Assembly (NCBI RefSeq): GCF_003853645.1
Contig: NZ_QTPO01000034.1
Span: 1-64,000, forward strand
Length of the DNA stretch: 64,000 nucleotides
Direction: 5' to 3'
Source of the DNA: Burkholderia sp. Bp9143
Lineage (GTDB): Bacteria > Pseudomonadota > Gammaproteobacteria > Burkholderiales > Burkholderiaceae
Program-made: the position numbers and the translations under genes
In this document: positions 36,411 through 44,144 of the stretch, piece by piece
Layout of the letters: the number at the start of each line of letters is the position of its first letter
Position numbering within the stretch: position 1 is the first letter of the stretch
The notes under the pieces: generated by a model
Databases searched by the model: none
Told to the model about the DNA's origin: nothing
Seen by the model: only the letters and a program-made list of their open reading frames with translations

Positions 36411-37340
36411 TCAAATCACTCCGGATTTTAAAGGGACAAAGAAAACGCGATCAAGCCGCGACTCCCGCCATTGCGCGTGCGCGACGCGCTCGACGAGCGT
36501 GAGCACCTGGGGCTGCCCGCTCTGCGCGCCGACCGGCGCGACGAGCCGCCCGCCGATCGCGAGCTGCTCGAGCAGCGCCTGCGGCACGTCGAGCCCCGCC
36601 GCCGCGATCACGATCGCGTCGAAGGGGCCCGCGGACGGCAGGCCGACACGTCCGTCGCCGTAATGCAGACGGATGTTCGGCACGCGCAGCGGCCGCAGGT
36701 TCAGCTTCGCGCGCTCGTAGAGCGGCTTGATGCGTTCAATCGAATACACGTCGCGTGCCACGTGACTCAGCACGGCGGCCTGGTAACCGCAACCGGTGCC
36801 GATCTCGAGGACACGCTCGAGCGTGCGGCCGGCCATCGCGAGCTCGATCATGCGCGCGACGACCGACGGCTTTGAAATCGTTTGCTGGTGGCCGATCGGC
36901 AACGCGGAATCCTCATAGGCCTGCGTCGCGAGCCCAGGATCCACGAACATGTGGCGCGGCACCGCGGCCATCGCATCCAGCACGCGCGCATCGGTCACGC
37001 CGTTCGCGCGCAGGCGTTCGACCATGCGCTCGCGCACGCGTTCCGACGTCAGCGCGAACGCACCGGCCGGCGCGACGCTTGGCGCAGCGGGCTTCGGCAT
37101 CGCGGGCTTCAGCACGGTCGGTTTCGGTGCGGTCGCCGGCTTCGCGGCGGTCGTGCCGGGCACCGTACGGGCAACGCCCGTCTTCACCGCCACCGGCTTC
37201 AGCACGGCGGCAGGCTTGTCGACGGCCTTCGGCACCGCGCTCGCCGCATGGCGTTCGCCGGCCCGTCCCTCCGATTTGCGTGGCGCTCGCTTGAGATCTT
37301 CGAGCGCGAGCGGGAACCGCTTCGCGCGCTCGCCGCTCAT
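36411..37340 (-). CDS. pcm: Protein-L-isoaspartate O-methyltransferase, N-terminally extended
   Basis: 309 residues; the family is usually about 210. The methyltransferase domain (from FALTSERVRERMVERLRANGV, about 95) carries the SAM motif VLEIGTGCGYQAAVLSHVA and the downstream GDGRVGLPSAGPFDAIVIAAA. It repairs isoaspartyl residues in aged proteins. The first 95 residues are low-complexity Lys/Pro/Ala/Val (PKAVDKPAAVLKPVAVKTGV and similar), probably disordered. The start ATG overlaps the surE stop by 4 bases (ATGA), which fixes it and couples translation. Confidence 0.93.
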   Translation of the reverse strand: MSGERAKRFPLALEDLKRAPRKSEGRAGERHAASAVPKAVDKPAAVLKPVAVKTGVARTVPGTTAAKPATAPKPTVLKPAMPKPAAPSVAPAGAFALTSERVRERMVERLRANGVTDARVLDAMAAVPRHMFVDPGLATQAYEDSALPIGHQQTISKPSVVARMIELAMAGRTLERVLEIGTGCGYQAAVLSHVARDVYSIERIKPLYERAKLNLRPLRVPNIRLHYGDGRVGLPSAGPFDAIVIAAAGLDVPQALLEQLAIGGRLVAPVGAQSGQPQVLTLVERVAHAQWRESRLDRVFFVPLKSGVI

Positions 37341-38098
37341 GAAGCCCGCCCTCCAGCGCGCGCCCATTCGCGCGTTGCAGGCAGCATTTGCGTATGCGTG
37401 AGATCGAGCTGCAGCGGCGTGATCGATACGAAACCGTTTGCGACGGCGTGGAAATCGGTGCCTTCGCTCGCGTCCAGCGCCGCACCCGCGGCACCGATCC
37501 AGTAGACCGGCTCGCCGCGCGGGTCGGTTTGGCGAATCACCGGCTGGGACGGGTGACGCTTGCCGAGGCGCGTGACCTGCCAGCCTTTCAGTTCGTCGTA
37601 CGGCAGATTCGGAATATTGACGTTCAGCAGCGGCTGACCGGGCAACGGCTGTGCGAGATAGTGCGCGACGATTTCCGCGGCGACGCGCGCCGCGTCCGCC
37701 AGATGCGCCCAGCCCTTGTCGGCCAGCGAGAATGCAATGGCCGGCACGCCGAACATGATGCCTTCGGTGGCGGCCGCAACTGTCCCTGAATAGAGCGTGT
37801 CTTCGCCCATGTTCTGGCCGTTGTTGATCCCCGACACGACGAGGTCGGGCCTCGCGTCGGCCATCCCCGTCAACGCGACGTGCACCGAATCGGTCGGCGT
37901 GCCGTTCACGTAGAAGAAACCCGTATTCGCCGCGCGCTGCACCGACAGCGGCCGCGACAGCGTGAGGGAATTCGATGCGCCGCTGCAGTTCTGCTCGGGC
38001 GCGATCACCGTGAGGTCGGCCAGCGGCTGCAGCGCGTCGCTGAGCGCGGCGAGACCGGGGGCGAGATAGCCGTCGTCGTTGCTGAGTAGGATTCGCAT
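37337..38098 (-). CDS. surE: 5'/3'-nucleotidase SurE
   Basis: 253 residues. N-terminal metal-binding MRILLSNDDGYLAPGLAAL and VSGINNGQNMGEDTLYSGTVAAA are SurE signatures. It is a survival-related nucleotidase. The frame is open upstream to 38251, but family members begin at MRILLSNDDG. First gene of surE-pcm-nlpD-rpoS, the order also seen in E. coli. Confidence 0.96.
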   Translation of the reverse strand: MRILLSNDDGYLAPGLAALSDALQPLADLTVIAPEQNCSGASNSLTLSRPLSVQRAANTGFFYVNGTPTDSVHVALTGMADARPDLVVSGINNGQNMGEDTLYSGTVAAATEGIMFGVPAIAFSLADKGWAHLADAARVAAEIVAHYLAQPLPGQPLLNVNIPNLPYDELKGWQVTRLGKRHPSQPVIRQTDPRGEPVYWIGAAGAALDASEGTDFHAVANGFVSITPLQLDLTHTQMLPATREWARAGGRAS

Positions 38099-38321
38099 CC
38101 GGCGATTGTAACCGAGGAAAGATGGCGCGAGAGCGACAGTCCGGCAGCTGCGGACGGGCCCGCGCACACGACACGTACGCGGTGCGCCGTCGCATTGCGC
38201 GGCGGCGTTCTGCGCGTACGGGAAAACGCCGGGCCGCCCGACGTTTTCCACCCCGAAGGCGTGCCCCTTGCGGGATACCCCCTCGGGAAAACCTGGCGCG
38301 AAGCTCCCGGCTTCGGGACGC

Positions 38322-39527
38322 TCAGATCGCGCCGGCCTCGCGCAGCGCGGCGATCGCCTGCGCGTCGTAGCCGAGCCCGCGCAGCACCTCGTCCGTATGC
38401 TCGCCGAGTTCGGGCCCGAGCCAGCGTGTTTCGCCCGGCGTGCCGGACAGCTTCGGCGTGATGTTCGGCAGCGGAATGTCGGTGCCGTCGGCCAGTTTGA
38501 ATCGCTGGATCATCTGCCGCGCGACGAACTGCGGATCGGTGAACATGTCGGCGGCGCTATAGATGCGCCCGGCCGGCACGTCGGCCGCGTTGAGCACGAC
38601 GAGCGCCTCGTCGATCGTGCGCGGCGCGAGCCACGCGGCGATCGCATCGTCGATCTCCTGCGTGCGCGGCACGCGTCCGTCGTTCCGTGCAAGCGCGGGA
38701 TCGTCTGCGAGGTCGTCGCGCTCGATCGCCTTCATCAGCCGCTTGAAGATCGGGTCGCTGTTGCCGCCGATCACGATGCTGCCGTCGCGGCACGCGTAGG
38801 TGTTCGACGGCACGATGCCCGGCAGCGACGCGCCGGTGCGCTCGCGCACCATCCCGTACACGCCGTACTCGGGCACCACGCTTTCCATCATGTTGAATAC
38901 CGCTTCATACAGCGCAACGTCGACCACCTGCCCCGCGCCGCCATTCACCTTGCGATGGTGGAGCGCCATCAGCGCGCCGATCACGCCGTGCAGCGCGGCG
39001 ATCGAGTCGCCGATCGAGATGCCGATGCGCGGCGGCGGCAGATCCGGATAGCCGGTGATGTGGCGCAATCCGCCCATCGATTCGGCGATCGCGCCGAAGC
39101 CCGGCCGGTCGCGGTACGGGCCCGTCTGCCCGTAGCCGGACAGGCGCACCATCACGAGACCGGGGTTGTCGGCCGACAGCACGTCGTAGCCAAGCCCGAG
39201 CTTCTCGAGCAGGCCCGGCCGGAAGTTTTCGATCACGATGTCGGCCTCGCGCGCGAGCTGACGCGCGATCGTCTTGCCGGCATCGGATTTCAGGTTGAGG
39301 GTGACCGATTTCTTGTTGCGCGCCTGGACCGACCACCACAGCGACGTGCCGCCCTGCTCCGGATGCAGCTTGCGCCACTTGCGCAGCGGGTCGCCACCGT
39401 TAGGATCCTCGATCTTGATCACTTCCGCGCCGAATTCGGCAAAGAGGCGCGACGCGAACGGCCCCGCGATCAGCGTCCCGAATTCGAGCACTTTGACGCC
39501 CGCGAGCGGGCCCTGGCTGGTGCTCAT
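38322..39527 (-). CDS. CaiB/BaiF family class III CoA-transferase
   Basis: 401 residues. The class III CoA-transferase fold is seen in GVKVLEFGTLIAGPFASRLFAEFGAEVIKIEDPNGGDPLR, NKKSVTLNLK, and ADIVIENFRPGLLEKLGLGYD, whose Asp/Glu positions match the catalytic region. It moves CoA between carboxylic acids; formyl-CoA, carnitine and racemase-type members look alike, so the substrate is not assigned. The start at 39527 is supported by GGGAGA 5 bases upstream. The adjoining 223-bp gap to surE shows nothing recognisable. Confidence 0.88.
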   Translation of the reverse strand: MSTSQGPLAGVKVLEFGTLIAGPFASRLFAEFGAEVIKIEDPNGGDPLRKWRKLHPEQGGTSLWWSVQARNKKSVTLNLKSDAGKTIARQLAREADIVIENFRPGLLEKLGLGYDVLSADNPGLVMVRLSGYGQTGPYRDRPGFGAIAESMGGLRHITGYPDLPPPRIGISIGDSIAALHGVIGALMALHHRKVNGGAGQVVDVALYEAVFNMMESVVPEYGVYGMVRERTGASLPGIVPSNTYACRDGSIVIGGNSDPIFKRLMKAIERDDLADDPALARNDGRVPRTQEIDDAIAAWLAPRTIDEALVVLNAADVPAGRIYSAADMFTDPQFVARQMIQRFKLADGTDIPLPNITPKLSGTPGETRWLGPELGEHTDEVLRGLGYDAQAIAALREAGAI

Positions 39528-39575
39528 GTGTCTCCCTGGCATGAGGAACGGCGCCGCCGGCCGGCGGCGCCCGGC

Positions 39576-40172
39576 TTACATCGTGCGGCGGTCGAGCATC
39601 GCGCGGGCGATGGTGCCCGCGTCGACGTATTCGAGCTCGCCGCCCACCGGCACGCCGCGCGCGAGGCGCGTGACCGCGAGCCCGCGTGCCTTCAGCGTCT
39701 GGCCGAGGTAGTGCGCGGTGGCTTCGCCCTCGTTCGTGAAGTTGGTCGCGAGCACGACCTCCTTGACGATCCCGTCGGACGCGCGCCGCACGAGGCGGTC
39801 GAAATGGATTTCCTTCGGGCCGATCCCGTCGAGCGGGCTCAGCCGCCCCATCAGCACGAAATACAGCCCGCGGTACGTCATCGTCTGCTCGAGCATGATC
39901 TGGTCGGCCGGCGTCTCGACGACGCACAGCAGCGTCGGATCACGCTCCTCGTCGCTGCACACCTCGCAGATCTGCGCTTCCGTGAACGTGTTGCACTTCT
40001 CGCAGTGCTGCAGATGCTCGGTCGCGAACAGCAGCGACCGGCCGAGCCGCTCCGCGCCCTCCCGATCATGCTGCATCAGGTGGTACGCCATGCGTTGCGC
40101 GGATTTCGGCCCGACGCCGGGCAATACGCGCAACGCTTCGACGAGCGCGGACAGGGCGGACGGCTGTTTCAT
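39576..40172 (-). CDS. recR: Recombination protein RecR
   Basis: 198 residues. Helix-hairpin-helix (LRVLPGVGPKSAQRMAYHLM), zinc finger (CEKCNTFTEAQICEVC), Toprim domain (LLCVVETPADQIMLEQT) and a C-terminal Walker B-like part. It works with RecF/RecO to load RecA. It sits 40 bases after ybaB in the conserved dnaX-ybaB-recR operon. Confidence 0.96.
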   Translation of the reverse strand: MKQPSALSALVEALRVLPGVGPKSAQRMAYHLMQHDREGAERLGRSLLFATEHLQHCEKCNTFTEAQICEVCSDEERDPTLLCVVETPADQIMLEQTMTYRGLYFVLMGRLSPLDGIGPKEIHFDRLVRRASDGIVKEVVLATNFTNEGEATAHYLGQTLKARGLAVTRLARGVPVGGELEYVDAGTIARAMLDRRTM

Positions 40173-40212
40173 ACGGCGGCTGAAGGCTGAACGGGCTGAA
40201 CGGACGCTGCGC

Positions 40213-40539
40213 TCAGAACGGCAGCTTGAAGCCCGGGGGCAGCGGCAGACCCGACGTCATGCCGCTCATCTTTTCCTGCGACGTCGCTTCGGCCTTGCGC
40301 ACGGCATCGTTGAACGCGGCAGCGACCAGATCCTCGAGCATGTCCTTGTCGTCCGCGAGCAGGCTCGGGTCGATCGCCACGCGACGCACTTCGTTGCGGC
40401 AGGTCATCGTCACCTTGACGAGGCCGGCACCCGACTGCCCTTCGACTTCGATCTGCGCAAGCTGCTCCTGCATCTTCTTCATGTTTTCCTGCATTTGCTG
40501 CGCTTGCTTCATCAGTCCGGCGAGGTTGCCTTTCAACAT
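40213..40539 (-). CDS. YbaB/EbfC family nucleoid-associated protein
   Basis: 108 residues beginning MLKGNLAGLMKQAQQMQENMKKMQEQLAQIEVEGQSGAGLVKVTM, the YbaB/EbfC family pattern: long coiled helices with a small beta sheet, forming a tweezer-like dimer that binds DNA. The start is fixed by AAGGAG 7 bases upstream; the longer open frame has no support. It lies between dnaX and recR. Confidence 0.95.
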   Translation of the reverse strand: MLKGNLAGLMKQAQQMQENMKKMQEQLAQIEVEGQSGAGLVKVTMTCRNEVRRVAIDPSLLADDKDMLEDLVAAAFNDAVRKAEATSQEKMSGMTSGLPLPPGFKLPF

Positions 40540-40563
40540 GGGAATACTCCTTCTTGATCGTGT

Positions 40564-40590
40564 GAAAACCGGCACGCGGCGCGTGCCGGT
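40564..40590 (-). terminator. Hairpin with T run between dnaX and ybaB
   Basis: ACCGGCACGC and GCGTGCCGGT form a perfect 10-bp stem with a 3-nt loop, followed on the minus strand by TTTT. It lies between the dnaX stop and the ybaB ribosome site, so it may act as a partial terminator or processing site inside the operon. Confidence 0.5.
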
Positions 40591-40633
40591 CAATATGCGC
40601 GGGCGTGATTGTGCCTGTCGCGGTGCGATTCGT

Positions 40634-42994
40634 TCAATGCAGCGTCGGTGGCGTGCCGTCCGGCGCCGAATCGGCGAGCGGCCGCACCGAGCCTTCGACG
40701 ATACGCGCGCCGAAGTCACGTACGAGCTGCTGGACGAACGGATCGCCATGGATGTCCTGCTCGGCCTCGCGCTGGCGTGCCGCGCGCGCGGCCGCATCGA
40801 GCGCCGCCGCGGTGCGCCGCGCGGGCCCGACCTCGACCGCGACCTCGACAGGCTTGCCGAGCGCGTCGGCCAGCGCGGCCTTCAGCTTCGCGACCTGTGC
40901 GGCGTCCGCATACTGCGGCACCGGTACGGACAGTTTCAACGTCGTCGCGTCGACGGCCGTCAGTTCGCTGTTGAACGCGAGCTGATACGCGACGCCCTTC
41001 AGCGGCAGCCGTGCGGCCAGTGCCGGCCACTCGCCGTCGAAGCCGACCGGGTCGAGCGCGATCGCAGGCGGCAGCGGCCGCGTGTCGACCGGCGCGGACG
41101 GACGGGCCTCCGCCGGCTTCGGCGCAATGCGCACGTCGTCGGGGCCGCTGTCGAACACGGGGACGAAGCCGTCGTCGGCCGCGCCGCCGAACATCTCGTC
41201 GGCGCTGAGCGGCACGTATTCGTCCGGCGGGATGTCTTCCCACGGCGGCGGTGCCTGGCGCGTGTCGGCAGCCTGCGGCGCGCGGGCTGCCGCGCGCGGC
41301 GTCGGCACCTGCACGGCGGGACGCGATGCCGCCGGCTTCTCGACGGCCGGCTGGGCCGCCGCCGGCTTCGGCGCGGCGCCCGCCCGCGAGCGGTCGGACG
41401 ACACGCGCATGCCGGCATTGCGCAGCACGTCGAGTGCGGCAGCGGCACCACCGCGAGCCGACGGGCGCGCGGCAGGCTCGGCCGGCGCGGCACGCGGCGC
41501 CGGTTCGGCAGGCGGCGCAGGTTCGTCGTTGTGCTTGGCGGCAGCAGGCGGTTCAGGCTCGTTGCGGACAGCCGGTGGCGCATCGCTCGCCGGTGCCGCT
41601 TGAGGTGCCGGGTTCGCTTCCGGCTGCTCTGCCGCCGGCGCTTCGGCCGCAGCCGCTGCCGGCGTCGAAACAGGCATCACGACAGGCGAAGTCACCGCAT
41701 CGCCGAACCGGGCCGGCGACGGACGCGAAGCGGGCACGGCGGGCGCAACCGGTGCGGCCGCTTGCGGGCGTGCTGCCTCCGCGGCTGCCGGTGCCGGCGC
41801 CGATGGCCTGGATGCCGCAGCCGACGCAGCAGCAGCGGCCGCACGCGGTGCAGGCGCGGGCACGGCACGCGGCACGGCCGGCTGACCGCCCGGCGCACTA
41901 CCGGCGCCGACGGCCGGCTCGAACGCGAGCATCCGCAGCAACGTCATCGTGAAGCCGGCGTATTCGTCCGGCGCAAGGCCGAGCTCCGCACGTCCGACCG
42001 TCGCGATCTGATAGAACAGCTGAACCTGCTCAGGGCTCAGCATCTCCGCAAAGCGGCGCAGGTCGGCCGCTTCCGGCCATTCGTCGAGTACCGAGCCCGG
42101 CGCGAACTGCGCCCAGGCGATCCGGTGCAGCAGGCTGGCAAGATCCTGCAGCGCGGTGGAAAAGGACAGGCTGCGCAGCGACATCTCGTCGGCGATCGAG
42201 AGGATCTCCGGGCCGTTGCCGGCCGCGAGCGCATCGAGCAGGCGCACCATGTAGGTCTGGTCGAGCGCGCCGAGCATGCCCGACACGGCCGATTCGGTCA
42301 CTTCGTTCGCCGAATAGGCGATCGCCTGGTCGGTCAGCGACAGCGCATCGCGCATGCTGCCCTGCGCGGCGCGCGCGAGCAGGCGCAGTGCCTGCTGCTC
42401 GAACGAGATCTGCTCTTCGCCGAGGATCCGCTCGAGATGCGACACGATGTGCCCGGCCGGCATCTGCTTCAGGTTGAACTGCAGGCAGCGCGACAGCACG
42501 GTGACGGGAATTTTCTGCGGATCGGTCGTCGCGAGGATGAACTTGACGTGCGGCGGCGGCTCCTCGAGCGTCTTCAGCATCGCGTTGAACGCGTGGTTCG
42601 TCAGCATGTGCACTTCGTCGATCATGTAGACCTTGAAGCGCGCATCGACGGGCGCGTACACCGCGCGCTCGAGCAGCGCGGCCATCTCGTCGACGCCGCG
42701 GTTGCTCGCCGCGTCCATTTCGACGTAGTCGACGAAGCGGCCTTCGTCGATCTCGCGGCACGCGCGGCACACGCCGCACGGCTGCGACGTGACGCCGGTT
42801 TCACAGTTGAGCGCCTTCGCGAAGATCCGCGACAGCGTCGTCTTGCCGACACCGCGGGTTCCGGTAAACAGATAGGCGTGATGGAGACGCCCGCCATCGA
42901 GCGCGTGCGTGAGCGCCCTGACGACGTGCTCCTGGCCGACGAGCGAAGCGAAATCCTTCGGACGCCACTTGCGTGCGAGAACTTGATAGGTCAT
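40634..42994 (-). CDS. dnaX: DNA polymerase III subunits tau/gamma
   Basis: 786 residues. AAA+ clamp-loader ATPase: Walker A in FTGTRGVGKTTLSRIFAKALNC, zinc cysteines CGVCRACREI, DEVHML Walker B, and sensor residues in ILATTDPQKIP. Domain III is followed by a long Ala/Pro-rich linker (about 385-640) and the C-terminal alpha/DnaB-binding part. I saw no A-AAA-AAG type slippery heptamer, so a gamma product by the E. coli frameshift mechanism is not evident. It lies downstream of the SRP RNA gene, as in many bacteria. Confidence 0.96.
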   Translation of the reverse strand: MTYQVLARKWRPKDFASLVGQEHVVRALTHALDGGRLHHAYLFTGTRGVGKTTLSRIFAKALNCETGVTSQPCGVCRACREIDEGRFVDYVEMDAASNRGVDEMAALLERAVYAPVDARFKVYMIDEVHMLTNHAFNAMLKTLEEPPPHVKFILATTDPQKIPVTVLSRCLQFNLKQMPAGHIVSHLERILGEEQISFEQQALRLLARAAQGSMRDALSLTDQAIAYSANEVTESAVSGMLGALDQTYMVRLLDALAAGNGPEILSIADEMSLRSLSFSTALQDLASLLHRIAWAQFAPGSVLDEWPEAADLRRFAEMLSPEQVQLFYQIATVGRAELGLAPDEYAGFTMTLLRMLAFEPAVGAGSAPGGQPAVPRAVPAPAPRAAAAAASAAASRPSAPAPAAAEAARPQAAAPVAPAVPASRPSPARFGDAVTSPVVMPVSTPAAAAAEAPAAEQPEANPAPQAAPASDAPPAVRNEPEPPAAAKHNDEPAPPAEPAPRAAPAEPAARPSARGGAAAALDVLRNAGMRVSSDRSRAGAAPKPAAAQPAVEKPAASRPAVQVPTPRAAARAPQAADTRQAPPPWEDIPPDEYVPLSADEMFGGAADDGFVPVFDSGPDDVRIAPKPAEARPSAPVDTRPLPPAIALDPVGFDGEWPALAARLPLKGVAYQLAFNSELTAVDATTLKLSVPVPQYADAAQVAKLKAALADALGKPVEVAVEVGPARRTAAALDAAARAARQREAEQDIHGDPFVQQLVRDFGARIVEGSVRPLADSAPDGTPPTLH

Positions 42995-43089
42995 CGGGAA
43001 ATTGTATCAGTAACGCTGCGTCGCGCCGACACGCGAACCGGTGCGGAAAACGGGCAAAGCGCAGGTAAAACGGAGAATGACGCAGAAAT

Positions 43090-43113
43090 AAAAAACGCCC
43101 GGCGAACGGGGCG
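43090..43113 (-). terminator. Terminator of the SRP RNA gene
   Basis: On the minus strand CGCCCC-GTTCGCC-GGGCG is followed by T6, 12 bases past the RNA's 3' end. Confidence 0.8.
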
Positions 43114-43124
43114 AGAGGAAAGGT

Positions 43125-43220
43125 GACGAGCCCGACCCTCGGCACTGGCGGAAAACGATTGTGGCTGCTTCGTTCCCGACCTGACCAGGTTCACCGCCCC
43201 ACCATGCGAGGAGGCCCGTC
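43125..43220 (-). ncRNA. ffs: 4.5S signal recognition particle RNA (small bacterial type)
   Basis: About 96 nt. The minus strand carries the conserved SRP domain IV core: CCTGGTCAGGTCGGGAACGA followed by AGCAGCCA, which matches the Ffh-binding symmetric/asymmetric loops and GGAA-type tetraloop region. The two ends, GACGGGCC and GGCTCGTC, pair over 8 bp (one G-U) and define the 5' and 3' ends. It pairs with Ffh to target membrane proteins to SecYEG. A terminator follows and dnaX is downstream, the usual neighbourhood. Confidence 0.93.
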
Positions 43221-43227
43221 ACGGCAT

Positions 43228-43233
43228 ATTCTA
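43228..43233 (-). promoter_or_regulatory. -10 box of the SRP RNA promoter
   Basis: TAGAAT on the minus strand lies 7 bases before the predicted 5' end of the RNA, correct spacing for transcription start. The -35 match is poor. Confidence 0.5.
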
Positions 43234-43623
43234 TCATCGCTTCCGGCCGAATGCGACCGTTTGTTCGCAACAATGCGAATGTTCGAGCAAACCGGCGCGC
43301 GTGCGGGCATGTCAATCCGACGCGAACATGCGGATTTATACCGTGACTCTTGTATTTTGCGAGCCGGCCTCCACCTTCCGAACACAACGGTCGAACGGCG
43401 CGCCGTACCCCTACTTGCATAGCGGCTACTATCGCCGCCCGCAGCAGATAGCAATTTAGGCTAATATGACGCCCGAACGACCCGCGAGCCGCGCCATGCA
43501 GCGCTTACGCCCTTCCTTCCGGAGAGCGGAGTGACCTGCCGCAGCGGCCGGCAGCCGACAGGCCGCCGGAGCGCCGCAACGCGCCAAGCAGGCAGTCCCC
43601 GAACCGTAAGAGGTATTGACCCA
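43234..43623. other. Intergenic region between SRP RNA and trxA
   Basis: No gene is supported in this roughly 390-bp stretch. It holds the divergent promoters of ffs and trxA. Visible elements are a TTGTT-CGC-AACAA dyad at 43261-43273 and a TAATAT -10-like sequence at 43462-43467 (+) that could serve trxA, though it lacks a clear -35. The central part (43261-43400) is distinctly more AT-rich than the genes around it. Confidence 0.5.
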
Positions 43624-43950
43624 ATGAGCGAACAGATCAAACACATCAGCGACGCATCGTTCGAACAGGACGTCGTCAAATCCGACAAGCCCGTGCTCGT
43701 CGACTTCTGGGCCGAATGGTGCGGCCCGTGCAAGATGATCGCCCCGATCCTCGACGAAGTCGCGAAGGACTACGGCGACAAGCTGCAGATCGCGAAGATC
43801 AACGTCGACGACAACCAGGCAACGCCGGCGAAGTTCGGCGTGCGTGGCATCCCGACGCTGATCCTGTTCAAGAACGGCGCGGCCGCCGCACAGAAGGTCG
43901 GCGCACTGTCGAAGTCGCAGCTCACCGCATTCCTGGACAGCCACCTGTAA
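43624..43950 (+). CDS. trxA: Thioredoxin
   Basis: 108 residues with the active site WCGPC (residues 32-36), VLVDFWAEWC before it, and the cis-proline loop GIPTLILFKNG. It is the general cytosolic disulfide reductant. The ATG at 43624 follows AGAGG. The frame continues upstream without family similarity. rho follows on the same strand after 194 bases, the trxA-rho order of many proteobacteria. Confidence 0.97.
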   Translation: MSEQIKHISDASFEQDVVKSDKPVLVDFWAEWCGPCKMIAPILDEVAKDYGDKLQIAKINVDDNQATPAKFGVRGIPTLILFKNGAAAAQKVGALSKSQLTAFLDSHL

Positions 43951-43964
43951 TCACCGGCCGTTCC

Positions 43965-43996
43965 GCGGACGTGTTGTCAACCGACAACACGTCCGC
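43965..43996. other. 14-bp perfect hairpin after trxA, no T run
   Basis: GCGGACGTGTTGTC and GACAACACGTCCGC pair without mismatch around an AACC loop, 14 bases after the trxA stop. It is not followed by T residues on either strand. Candidates are a 3'-end stabilising hairpin, an operator dyad, or part of a leader controlling rho. rho is autogenously regulated in other bacteria. Confidence 0.6.
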
Positions 43997-44037
43997 CGTC
44001 AAGCCGCCGATCGGCCGCTCAGGCGCGAATCGGCGTA

Positions 44038-44046
44038 TGCTAGAAT
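44038..44046 (+). promoter_or_regulatory. Extended -10 promoter candidate for rho
   Basis: TGCTAGAAT matches the extended -10 form TGnTANAAT, 99 bases upstream of the rho start. An extended -10 needs no strong -35, and none is evident. The 5' leader that follows is pyrimidine-rich. Confidence 0.5.
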
Positions 44047-44144
44047 CAAAAACGTCTACAAGACGCATTAAGTCTCAGAGCGCTTCCGCTCGCCCTCCTC
44101 CCTTATTTCTTTTCGTCGCTTCTCCTCCCTGGCGGGTTCTCCGT

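Noticed and set aside
36411..38195. Possible Pcm fusion protein of 594 residues
   Set aside because: The upstream part is surE read in the wrong frame; the ATGA overlap gives Pcm its own start at 37340.
38099..38321. Possible small gene between surE and the CaiB/BaiF gene
   Set aside because: Open frames here are short, Arg-rich and extend from neighbours; no ribosome site or motif.
40634..42994. E. coli-style dnaX frameshift site for gamma
   Set aside because: No A-AAA-AAG heptamer was seen on the coding strand.
43123..43422. 99-codon plus-strand frame over the SRP RNA gene
   Set aside because: It overlaps the RNA gene and its promoter and has no protein features.
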